Below are positions 46,783 through 57,306 of a stretch of 64,000 nt of DNA, one piece after another (the stretch's first letter is position 1; every line of letters starts with the position of its first letter). The DNA comes from Ambrosia x helenae. Lineage: Eukaryota > Streptophyta > Magnoliopsida > Asterales > Asteraceae. The notes below the pieces were generated by a model. It was not told the origin of the DNA and ran no database searches. It saw nothing but the letters and a program-made list of their open reading frames with translations. The stretch spans positions 6,806,676-6,870,675 of the forward strand of contig CM061223.1 in NCBI GenBank assembly GCA_030844895.1, given 5' to 3'. The translations under genes and the position numbers were made by a program.

Positions 46783-46860
46783 TGTCAAATGGCTTTTGGA
46801 GTTCCTCAAGCACTTCACTAGGAAATGTATATAGGAAACATCCCAATGTATTTCATATTG
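46783..46860 (-). pseudogene. MIR395 relic hairpin
   Basis: GTCAAATGGCTTTTGGAGTT and CCTCAAGCACTTCA correspond to the miR395 arm, with a 1-bp deletion and substitutions. Opposite arm CCCAATGTATTTCA. Not expected to make miR395. Confidence 0.7.
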
Positions 46861-47024
46861 TATAATGTTAAGTGGTTGACAATTAATAATAGGCCACGGT
46901 TTTAGGTGTATATTTTGTTGAATGCACGATTGTATTAACAAGACTTATGTAAGATTTGGATAGAAACCTATGCAAGATTCAAAAGTATTAGACTTGCAAT
47001 ATATTAATGCATCATACGTTAGGT

Positions 47025-47240
47025 TTTTATTTTTAACAACAAAGGCCCGAACACCCTAGATCACCCTCGCAAATGGGTCATTCTTTTGCCACAAGAACAT
47101 ATAACATAGTGACCTAGCCCACCCACAATTGGGAAAACCCCTCGGCTCAACCTAGAACAAAATTTGTCCCAAGCGAGAGTCCAACATGACCTCCCACTTG
47201 AAAAGTCATAGGGCTACCACTTAACCAAAAGGCTCGATAG
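47025..47240 (-). mobile_element. tRNA-derived SINE
   Basis: Minus strand starts near 47240 with TGGTTAAGTGG (A box), then ATGTTGGACTCTCG (B-box-like) about 38 nt on, a GC-richer body and an A-rich tail TTAAAAATAAAAA at about 47025. No clear target duplication. Confidence 0.55.
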
Positions 47241-47785
47241 TAACTTATTTAATTTGTTAAATAATCAACAACACAATGTCCATATGCCATGGAAGAGTAC
47301 AATGCTGCATTTTCTATAACAAACATTATAGTGTTTGTTAATTGGGATCAATTTTCCCAACCTTATAAATGAAGCAACAAAAGGCAAAATGCTTGAAACC
47401 AAAACAAAATAACCAATCCCTAAAAACCAAAACCAAATGGTTTCAATATGCTAGTTACCAAACCCTTTCATTATGCTAAAAATCACATTGGGATTTCGAT
47501 TTTTGGCAAAACCCAAAGCCAATCTATCAATGCGCGCTCACTCTGTCAAAAATAATGCTCCTTCCCTACATTTGCTCTCAATGTATAGTTGTGTTAGAAA
47601 ATCTATATGTAGAATTAAAAGATTATTAGTTTCTCAGGAGTAACAAAAACTAAATGAGTTTTGCCTTTATAAAATGATTGTGTTGACATACAGTGGTTCC
47701 TAGCCACTAATCCTTGTGTAACGTACTTTCAAGATCACTTACCACCTACTATTAATAATTTCCCAAGACTTCTACTTTGCTTATT

Positions 47786-47883
47786 GTCAAGTGGCACTTG
47801 GAGTTCCCCCAAACACTTCAGTAGGAAATCCTATAATGAGACTCCCAGTGAAGTGTTTGGAGGATCCCTTAGGGACACTTGGC
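47786..47883 (-). ncRNA. MIR395: MIR395 hairpin, unit IV, distal
   Basis: Exact miR395 complement at 47801-47821. Opposite arm as in 2907-3002 (AGTGAAGTGTTTGGAGGATC on plus), with a 1-bp shorter loop. It shares a predicted transcript with the damaged hairpin at 47971-48067. Confidence 0.9.
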
Positions 47884-47970
47884 GATTACCTTCATGTGGA
47901 TTCCTTTGTAGTTACTTGATGTGTTTGATTATTAATTAGTAATGTCCCAACACTTCTACTTTGTTGGTTG

Positions 47971-48067
47971 TCAAGTGGCACTTGGAGTTCCCCCAAACAC
48001 TTCAGTAGGAAATCCTATAATAAAAGATCTTAGTGAAGTGCAGAGGATCCCTTATGGACACTTGGCT
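47971..48067 (-). ncRNA. MIR395: MIR395 hairpin, unit IV, proximal, damaged opposite arm
   Basis: Exact miR395 complement at 47985-48005, but the opposite arm reads GTGCAGAGGATCCC where its duplicate at 3091-3188 has GTGCTCGGAGGATCCC. A 2-3 bp loss in the middle of the duplex, plus a base change in the lower stem (TATGG for TAGGG), leaves a larger bulge. Processing may be reduced. Confidence 0.75.
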
Positions 48068-48073
48068 TTTCCC

Positions 48074-48078
<5 letters not shown>

Positions 48079-48122
<44 letters not shown>
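48079..48122. repeat. (AT)n microsatellite, expanded
   Basis: About 21 AT units between the TATA box (48176) and the hairpin, twice the length at 3199-3222. Confidence 0.9.
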
Positions 48123-48124
<2 letters not shown>

Positions 48125-48175
48125 GATTATAGGTACTTGATATGTTTGTTTCTTAAAAATTGGCTTAGGTTTACG

Positions 48176-48184
48176 TATATATAG
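48176..48184 (-). promoter_or_regulatory. TATA box of MIR395 unit IV
   Basis: Minus CTATATATA in the same conserved context as 3276-3284, about 109 bp above the first hairpin. Confidence 0.65.
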
Positions 48185-49200
48185 ACATGAGTTATGGGAA
48201 GTGTTTTATTTATCAGCCTGCATGATGTATCCGAAGCGCATGAACATAGTTGTGAATGAGTCTTTATTATGAAAGTGGTAGTTTTCATGCTCACATAAAG
48301 AGGGAAATCAATCATAAGAATAAAACATATACCGTGAGAACCATATTGTTAAATGGGGGATTTTATGCTCATTTATTCACTTATCCCTCAAACATGACTA
48401 GATTCAGTTTTCTACTTTTAAAACATTGGCACAAGAACAAATGATAATTCATAGCTCATACATAGTCAAATATGTGGTGATTGTAGATGAAGAATAAACC
48501 AAATATTGTTATAAGATTCCATATGATAACAAATGTCACGATGAAGGCAAGGCAAAGAAAGGAGAATATAATTCACAATTACGGGCGAGTGAAGAGATAA
48601 GGTATGTAAGAATCTGCCCCATTGAATTATTTGTTAAACATTTGCTATAATATGTTTAAAAGTTGAGCTCGACTTTTTCAAACAACCACTTTCAATTGGT
48701 GTCCATTTATACGTATGCGCAAATTTTAACTTCTTAATCTTATATATATTATTTTAAATAATGAGTTAAACTACATTAGTGCACAAGAATGTGTAGAATA
48801 AATCATTTTAGTATATAGCATAGCATATACTTCAAATTATGTGGATAAGTTTCCTATAATACTTGATAAAACTTACAAATAATGATTGGTTTCAACCACA
48901 CTTGCTTCTAATCAATGTACTATGTCTAATCATATGTTTTTATTTAACTAAGTTCATAGTTGAATAAACTTGGTTAGGCTTAACATATCTGAGTGGTGAT
49001 TTTGTGGAAAATCACGATTTTGAACTAGCCTCTTTAGTCACGTCTCCCTTTTAATTGGTTATTTAACGGGTCTGAAATAAGTGGAAGAGTCTGGCCGTAA
49101 GCCTCTTCAACCCAGTGTCCTTTTTCTAAAGACTCTAGGATTTGGTAAAGTCTCTAAAATCTAGAAGCAACAATTGTTTATTTTGGCAAATATCATTCGG

Positions 49201-50165
49201 TCAAACGAACTTTACTTTGGAACTTAAGAGACCTACCAAACTTAATTTATACAGCTAACCAAATGTATTTATGTCTTGACATAATCTAAAGGTAAGTGAA
49301 AAATGTGAGGGTTTATTTATTTATTTATTTATTTATTTTCATCTTATATAAATTTGTCACAAAACATTATTAATTTGTAATTCAAACACTTTTTCAATTT
49401 AAAATTTAGTCCCTATGCTTTTTTTACGAATTATGTTACGCTTTAAATTTTGGGAGTCAACACGCCGTAACCTGCCTATGTTGTTAAATGTTAACGGCTC
49501 TGTCGTGGTATGTGGGTCCTAGCTTGACTTGATTATTCTTTTATATATTTTACATTTCGGTCAAAATTTCAGTGTTAACACGCTGCAACGGGTGTGCGTG
49601 GTTCAATGTTGTTACATTTACATTTTGTTTGGTTTAATTGTCCGCGACAACGCGCGGGTCCTAAATACTACTTAATCAACAAACCGTCTTTCTAGCAAGG
49701 TGTTAGAAATAAGGATATACACCGAAGTTCTTCATGAACCGATCAAAGTAAATTTACATCGTATTTCAACCACCTATGAGTTAGCATATCTGAGTGAGAC
49801 TATGCTTGTTTAATACATCCATGCTTATGAAAAACACAAGAACCAACATTTTTTATTTTAAGTGAAATCAAATAACTAATGATCGATTCCCACGTGAACC
49901 TAATATAACATTACATCTAGATAGCTACTTGTATATCACTTACGAATAAAGGGAAAGTAGCAAACGAAAAAAAAAAATACCAAGTAAAAACCAACTCATA
50001 GCAGATGGTACAACTTTTTTCTAACGTCCATTTGTTTTACGTACGAGCATATGCGCTTCGAAACCCATTACGCAAGATATCATTTTGTCATTTTATACAA
50101 GAAAATATATATACAAAGTGATGTATATAGAGTGACACATACTCATGTTCATACATACAAACATA
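49201..50165. repeat. Host duplicated block, part B2 left
   Basis: Matches 35288-36866. It contains a (TTTA)n run at about 49313-49337 and a Helitron-type 3' end near 49639-49672 whose 5' part is missing here. No gene seen. Confidence 0.8.
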
Positions 50166-52879
50166 CTAGTGGGAATGCCCACGTGTTGCCACAGGTACGT
50201 AGAGTTGAAGTATGAACGAGTCGATCGTTTACCAATAGGGGCCGACTAAACGTATGTGATTTTATATAATAGGTGAAGTGATCTATGAGTTGAATTGCTT
50301 TCATTTAACTTACAACACTCTTGTCATTATTATATTCAACCACAACTATTTTCAGAATTTTGATATTTATAATTTAAAATTTTGAATGTAATAATCAATA
50401 TAGCTCTATAAATAATAAAATTATTGGCAGTGGCAGTGCTGCTCAAAGGAATACTGTTATAACCGTTTAAAGTTTTTTGGCAGCTTACTACAAGAAGAAA
50501 TTTAATGTAGATTTTCAGGTCTTTTTTGTTCGTGATTTTTGTTTTTATTTTTATTTATTCCAAGTTTTAATCCTGTATTATGACCCTCAAAACCATATTG
50601 ATGCTTGACCCGTTTTAGGGCTTCTAACTTCGTTTAGATTCCACTTTAATATGCGCACAAAGGGTTCTGTCAGGTAAATGCGAGTGCACAAGATCCCGTA
50701 GACTCTTTCGGTCATTTGATTTTGTCCACCAAGAACCGTCTAGCGTCATCTCTATTTAAGTTGCATCATCCCCACAGCTATGCATCTTAAAAATTAAAGG
50801 AATCGAATAAGAAGTCTAGTCAAGCATGTAATTAAAAAGAAAATAAAACAATCAAAATTGAGAACACGTTCTCACATGCTACCTTAGATGTGATATGAGT
50901 AAAACACGGGTCAATAATGACATTTTCCAGAGAGTAGTTCTTGAGACAAATCGGACATTGCCATTGCCAACAAAATACATAAAAATAGGAAGAAGGCTTA
51001 TGAAGTACAGGAAAGCTCTTATGACTTGATAAAATGACTTGCCTTACGAGACCATCGATTCATTTCCACAAACACTTAAGAGATAAAAACAGCCCATGTG
51101 TGCACAAGGTTTGAATCTTCCAGCTATTTTAATTCTTGAACCTCTCATTTGTAGCAAAAAAGATAGTAGTTGCAGGACGCATGAGTCAACATCACGTCAT
51201 GCATCAATGTTATCTATATTTGTTGGTTTAAAAAAGCTTTCATAATTATTTCATCTCTTTTGGTTGTTTTTACATATCAGCCTTCTACAAACGCTATTTT
51301 TTTTAAACCAAATTTGATCCAGAAGTTGAAGCATTTTCACAACTAACGTTATTGATGAAGTGATGGCAGCTGCTTTCACAACTACTACTTGAGTTTAGAC
51401 AAAATGAAGAGGAAAAAAGAAAGAACTTAATAAACGCATGCAAACCGGTTATTCCTAACAAATATATTTAAAACCATCCTGAAAGGAAAGCAACAATATA
51501 TTTTTTTTCTTTTGAAATCATCAACTATTGGTCACTAATTTACAACAAACAAACACAAAAAATGCAAACAAATAATGTTAATTACATGGCCTTGTAGACT
51601 AACAAAATATATTGTCAGCAACAACCTCTAGATCTTTGTCATTGACATGATTGTCTGTGGCCGCACCACTACCTACACAATGGTGAATACGTGCAAGGGC
51701 GTCTTCAAATCGCTCACCATCAAACTCTTTTGGTATAAGGTTGAGAATCTATTGGGGTAGAATGACAACATTAAGAAGTGGTTAGGCCATGAGGGAAAGC
51801 TGAAACATTTTTCCGCAAAAAATAGCCATTGATATCACCTTCAAGTTCTATCATAAATATTAAATAAAAAGTTGAAGGTACATTATCATCAACTTTTACA
51901 ACCATTATAATAAAGACTTAACCATTCCACCCAAAATTTTAATAAACAAAAAGGATATTTGAATGAGACATGACATCCAAATAGCAGAGTATACTGATCA
52001 ACATCAAAAATCAAGAGCATACAAAAAAGTTTAAGATTAGTCTTACACAGTTGCACTCTTAGTCCCCATGTTGACACCAAAGAGAAACAATAATGAGACT
52101 TCCATAGAACAAGGCAGTATGTCATGAATTGGGTCATTTCCAAAAGCTAAATAAATTTAAAAAAGGTCAGCCCTTTTGCCTGCTCAAGTTGGAACAATCA
52201 CCATCGCTGATTAACCAAACAAACACAAGCCTATATTATATTATAATATCTACAAAAAAAGAATAACTTACTTCGCCCAGTTCATCACCAAAACCATCAA
52301 AAAGGCATGATAGAAATCTGTAAGAGATCCTGCAAATTCAAGTCAATTAGAAAAAAAGTGAGATTGATGTATAAACAAAATTTAATAAAATTATGCAATT
52401 TAATGGGTTTAGCCGAAAATATTCATAGGCATAGTCGTAAACGAATGAAGGCGGCAGAGAGCCCCTAGCTTGATAACCCAAAGTGACACTGTTAACATAT
52501 TGCATAAATAATAAGTTCTATAAACCAAGATGGCATTCAAAAATAAATAATATTAGGCCACGGATGGTTCATATTATACCAATCGCTTGCTTATTTCTGT
52601 TTCTTCGAGTACGACAAGAAATTTTTCAGTTTCAAGAATCAACATTTGCAAAATATAATAAGCAACCTTTTGCCATGGGAGGAGTAGTGGTAACAAGTAA
52701 TGTGAATTAGGGTTTATAGTATGAATTGTACAAGTGGGTGTTGCAAGCAAGGGTAGTATTAGAAGGTTTTTTTTTTATGATATTTTGGGTTTAAAGCAAG
52801 AAACCATTCATATACCATCTTAAAAATTATAGGAAATTACTATTGTAGCCACCTTTAGTACTTTATAATGTAGTATAGA
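50166..52879 (-). mobile_element. Helitron carrying a SIZ1 fragment, copy B
   Basis: 2714 bp from CTAG (50166, preceded by A) to the 5' TC end (52879, followed by T). It lacks the plus-strand Helitron found in copy A and so preserves that insertion's empty site. Confidence 0.82.
50640..51760 (-). pseudogene. SIZ1-like: SIZ1-like SUMO E3 ligase fragment, copy B
   Basis: Same exon pieces as copy A. The first exon is still in frame here: after an acceptor CCCCAATAG near 51750 it reads ILNLIPKEFDGERFEDALAR and so on, to a stop soon after DLEVVADNIF. The SP-RING-adjacent piece lies around 50985-50910. The remainder of the gene is absent. Copy A later lost 2 bp in this exon. Confidence 0.7.
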
Positions 52880-54002
52880 TATAGATATGCCGTATATACA
52901 ACACACTTTCACCATTTTTCGCAACCAGCTTAACTTGACATAGGATTCGGAGAGGTGGGTCTCATTTAATTTCTTGGGCTTATAATTGTAACAGTTGTAG
53001 TAGGCGATGTGGTATTGGTTAAGGTTGTGTTGTTTGTTAGTGGCTTGCTAGTACAAAATGTGGTACATAATTTGGGAATGAATGAAAAATGTTTGCCGTT
53101 CGAAAAACAAAAAAGCTATACATACAAAGGAATAGAGTGAAAAGCATGTTGCATTTTTGTGCACTTAGTAACCCCAATGATGTTTTCATATTGACGTAGA
53201 AAAGGTTTGAAAAGAGTCTTGGTGAAGAGCAGGTCATAGAAAGTGGAATATATTATATACTTATATTCTCATTTAATAATGTATATCGCTTATAGGGCTA
53301 GGTTCAAACGTACTATTACATGCACATGAAGGGACAGGGTATGCAAGATAAAGATCCCATTTAACTTTTGGAAAAAGATTTTCATATAAGATATCTTGTT
53401 GTGTTGTTACTTATCACAGTGGTCCCAAGTTCCAACGTTGAAGAAACTAACAAAATTATTAAGTCATCATATACTATACTAACACATTTTTGTTTGTTAA
53501 GAAAATGAGATACGTACATTTCATTTAAATCTATAACAGCTTCAGAAATAAGACCAAACTACAGGAAATAACATGCAATGAAGAATGACCTGCTTTCCAT
53601 GGTTTTGAGATCCAATGAAAATTCAGTAGTAATAAAATGAACAAATTAATTTAAATTTGATTGAAAACAGGGACATGATAGCACCACATAACCACAAATG
53701 ATAACGATAACATCATAGAGTTACAGACTTTGTAAGTCATAATCAACATTAGTTGGTGGGAAAAAAAGTATATTATATTTGGTATTCTTCGCTACTAAAG
53801 GAAGTGACAATTGATGGTTTTTAGAAACCGTTGTATATTGTGTTAGAATAAATATAAATAACGTTTACTATATTTATTTAATTTTCATCATTATCATTTA
53901 TATTACGTTGATCAATTATTATTATATCTCTAAGTTAATAATAGGTAATTTCTTGCTAGACGTAATTACCCTTATTAACATTATTTAGGTGTCCCATCTG
54001 TG
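52880..54002. repeat. Host duplicated block, part B3
   Basis: Pairs with 45167-46424. Non-coding upstream DNA of the exon at 54137. Confidence 0.8.
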
Positions 54003-54194
54003 TATAAATAGAGAGCTTATTACAGGTTGAAGGGGTTGACAAATCATAACCCTCTATCTCATAAACATGTTCATCAAGAACTCATAATCCCATAATTTAG
54101 ATACACCTTAAAGGGAACCCAATACTACTGGAAAGGATGTCATCCTCCACCAACACTCTCTCTACATATGTTTCTAGTCTCACCAATCTATCAG
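54003..54194 (+). CDS. Putative first exon of a host gene, copy B (with TATA and uORF)
   Basis: TATAAATA at 54003-54010, the same 6-codon uORF (about 54067-54087), ATG at 54137 opening MSSSTNTLSTYVSSLTNLS and ending at a CAG/GTATCA donor at 54194. The Gypsy element at 54214 starts 20 bp into the predicted intron. If later exons exist they are beyond 64000. Identity unknown. Confidence 0.45.
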
Positions 54195-54589
54195 GTATCA
54201 TTATTATCATGTTTGTGACACCTGGCAAATTCGGGTTAACAACGTTGTCTAGATGAAAGTCTATCTTAGCGAGTCACGCGTATATTGTACTTAACTGGGT
54301 TAGTTAAGTCGGGTTATGGTTCGGGAACTATTGGTTAGTCTAGAAGATCATTGGATGTTGGTCTAGAGGTTCGTTAGATGTCAGTCCTTAACCAAGTGTA
54401 CAAACGGTGACGATTTGTAGGATCGTGACGATTTGTAGAATACGTCAGGCATACGGAACGTACGAGTCTCGTGAATGGTGAATACTTGTGTTATGTGTTT
54501 ACAATCATTATGTGACTTGTCGGTACATGAATATGCATTAACATATGTTAAAACGGGGTTTAACGCGCAAAACACACCAACATAGGGGC

Positions 54590-54730
54590 TATAGGCGATT
54601 AGGCTTGGTGGATAGCCTAATCGCATGACTTTGGGGCGAATAGGAGGATTCCTATAGGCGAATAGGGCTAATCGCATGAACAGTCATGCGATTAGGCACC
54701 CTACTCGCGTATAAACCTGCACAATCGCAT
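54590..54730. repeat. GGCGATTAG/GGCGAATAG array, upstream of TATA
   Basis: TAGGCGATTAGG, CTAATCGCATG, GGGCGAATAGG, ATGCGATTAGG and CTACTCGCG in pairs, ending about 30 bp before the TATA box. The 3' LTR copy is at about 62475-62615. Confidence 0.8.
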
Positions 54731-54757
54731 GGAACGGGCTGGACGACTAGAAACGCC

Positions 54758-54765
54758 TATAAATA
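54758..54765 (+). promoter_or_regulatory. LTR TATA box of intact element
   Basis: TATAAATA within AAACGCC-TATAAATA-CAACAC. A start site about 30 bp downstream would fall near 54790. Confidence 0.7.
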
Positions 54766-55377
54766 CAACACTTAACCTCCTAAACTCAATTAGACAAACC
54801 CTAGTCGTCCCATAACCGCCCCAAACACTTAAACAACCTCTGGAAGGCGATTTTGATCAAAAACACAAGGTTTCAAGGTCTAACCATCAATCTTTTACAA
54901 TTCCAAGGTTTGATTCTCATCCATAATACTTTGTAAATGTTTTTAATCAATCCCTAAAGGTCCAGACCTGTTCATAAACGAAAAAGCTTTCTGAAAATCG
55001 TCAATAAGAGTTATTAATCGGATTATAACTAATAAACATGCGTTATGGGTATGTATGACTAGAAAGATAGGATTTTTTATGAATCTTGATGATGTTTTGA
55101 TGTGTTATTATGCTAGGTCAGAATTAATATTGTTAGTATGATGATAGAAATCTCAGTAATTGGATCATAGGGTTATGATTACGTGTGTTAATTGATTGTT
55201 GCATGCTATGTGTATGTGTTTGGATTGCTTTGGTTGCATGCAGGACTGATTTTACGAGGATGAACGAAGGGTTTTGGGTTAAACCTGTTTAGGATAGTAT
55301 TTGGGATGATATTGGGTAGTTACACACGCTCTGGATCTGATTTGGAGCGTTAAACGCGCGAAAAATCGGAACAGCAA

Positions 55378-55595
55378 GGTTACAGGCGAGTAGCCTTGCT
55401 AATCGCCTGTGTTAGGGGCGATTAGGCCCCACTCGCGTGTAATGAGGGCGAGTAGGCCCACTCGCCTGGCTACAGGGGCGAGTAGCCCAATCGTGTGGTC
55501 CCAAGGGCGAGTAGCCCTAATCGCCTGACTTAAGGGGCGATTAGCCCCAGTCGCGTGACATGACATGCGATTAGCCTCCCTAATCGCGTGTACTG
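55378..55595. repeat. GGCGAGTAG/CTAATCGCC array, downstream of TATA
   Basis: About ten alternating units (AGGCGAGTAG, CTAATCGCCTG, GGGCGATTAGG, CACTCGCC). T/G variation in the core appears in both arms (GATTAG/CTAATC, GAGTAG/CTACTC or CACTC). Confidence 0.8.
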
Positions 55596-56749
55596 CTGCT
55601 GTAAGTGTAAATTAGCATTTCGAGACCCGATTTGACATGTAGTAACACGCTAGGAACCCCGTAACATGTCTAATAACTTGGTAACATATAATTGGATGTA
55701 TTTCGGTGACACGTGAACTATGTGCTATAACTTGTTGAACGTTAACGTGTGTTAAGTGTAATTGCGTTATTGTATGTTTTGGGAGCGTAAACATAACACG
55801 GGGAGTCTCGGGTCACCAATGGGATGTCGAGTCTTGTACTTTGGGTCAGTTAAACAGTCACCGTATTTTCAAACGAACTTGGTTATGGTCTGGACATCTA
55901 GGGACTAATTAACCTGCGGGTTATTAGTCTAAGTACTTGTAACTGTCGTATGTTAGGTCGCCACTGTACGGGACTAACATAGCAGCTGAGTTTACTCGGG
56001 ATTAGGAGTAAAGCAACTTAAGGTGAGTTTACGGCCCCTCTTTTAAACTGGTTTACACTTTTCGGGGGAGAAAACATGTGTTAAAACAATTATGTGGTAA
56101 CAACTGTCATACTATGGGTTTCTAACGTATACTACACGATCTTTGGAAGTCCGGGGGGAACCATGAATGTGCGGGTTTGCACAACGGGGAAATGTGAATA
56201 GCGCTATTGGGAGTGACCAACCCCGCTCGTCGGCTTGGAGGGCCGGGCGAGTGCATATTGTCTCAAACAGGAACAACAGGAACATTTGGAACTATTCGGG
56301 CACAACAACTGGTATTCGAGTTAGTAATGGTTTTCCAATCGTGGTAGTAGCAAAACGTACGCCTAGCTAGCGTATACTGGTTTTCTATTTGTTATAGTAT
56401 GGACAGGTGGACTTGGTACTTGAACTGCAAACCTGTAAACTCACCAGCATTTTTGTGCTGACGTAAACTTTTATATGTTTTCTCAGGTCGCTAAGGTAGC
56501 ACATGGAACTAGGGCGCACGCGTCTGCACGGCGTCTAGATAGAGTTGCATGATTTCATAAACATTGAACTTTGGTTATTTATGTTGAACTTTATTTTGAA
56601 TAAGCTTCCGCTGTAAACGGGATTTTAAAACTATGTTTTGGTATTGCATTAATTACATTTAGACTTGTTTATTGTGATCGTTGGTTTGGATCCTGGTTTG
56701 TCATGCGCCTCGCGGTAAAACTCCGCAAGTGGATTTTGAGGGTGTGACA

Positions 56750-56768
56750 GATTGGTATCAGAGCCAAT
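56750..56768 (+). promoter_or_regulatory. Primer-binding site of intact element
   Basis: GATTGGTATCAGAGCCAATG immediately follows the LTR; it matches the complement of the initiator tRNA-Met 3' end. Confidence 0.93.
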
Positions 56769-57306
56769 GGTTATAGTGAACTAGGACTGCATGTAGAGTC
56801 TAGTCTATAGCCGAGTCGCACACACTAGACGATCACATGGTACTAAACGTTATAGTGGTTTACGTATGGTCTTGTCGGGGTGTCTCTAAATCGTTAGTAT
56901 TTCTACGTTACATCATCCGTTCTATCTTAGGTTGGGTTACCTGTTTTTCTAGGCAATGTGGTCTGTTGGAGTAACTCGTGTACTCTTGAGATTTGTCCAA
57001 GGCTCGGACATCTCCCTTTCGTATTCCAATAGAAACATTTGTCATGAACTACCGTAGTATTACGGTGTGTAGCCAAGAGTCTATGTTCGGTGATTTGAAC
57101 TTTGAACTAGGAGAACACTTGGAGGACCATGTAGAGCGTTTTATCATTTTGGGTGCACACAAAATCATAAAACGAAATGCATGGAAACCCTAGTGAGCTC
57201 TGGGTTTGAGGGGATAGTCCTGGATTGGATCTGGCTTTGATCTTGTGAACATTAGTAGTTATCTTTAACTGCGAAACTAAATTTTCTCGTTCTTTCTGCC
57301 AGAATC

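Larger units (their letters stand above)
47391..49203. repeat. Host duplicated block, part B1 (pairs with 2510-4328)
   Basis: Contains MIR395 unit IV. It runs directly into B2 at 49201, where copy A has about 31 kb with MIR395 units II and III. The join shares TCA with both sides. Confidence 0.9.
54214..56749 (+). mobile_element. 5' LTR of intact element
   Basis: 2536 bp, TGTGACACCTGGC to GAGGGTGTGACA. TATA box 54758-54765. GGCGATTAG/GGCGAGTAG motif arrays at 54590-54730 and 55378-55595. A 19-bp duplication near 54425 and a 12-bp deletion near 54470 set it apart from the 3' LTR. Confidence 0.93.

Noticed and set aside
54381..54677. 98-aa minus-strand ORF, also at 62269-62562
   Set aside because: Lies across the LTR promoter and motif array and recurs only because the LTR is duplicated.
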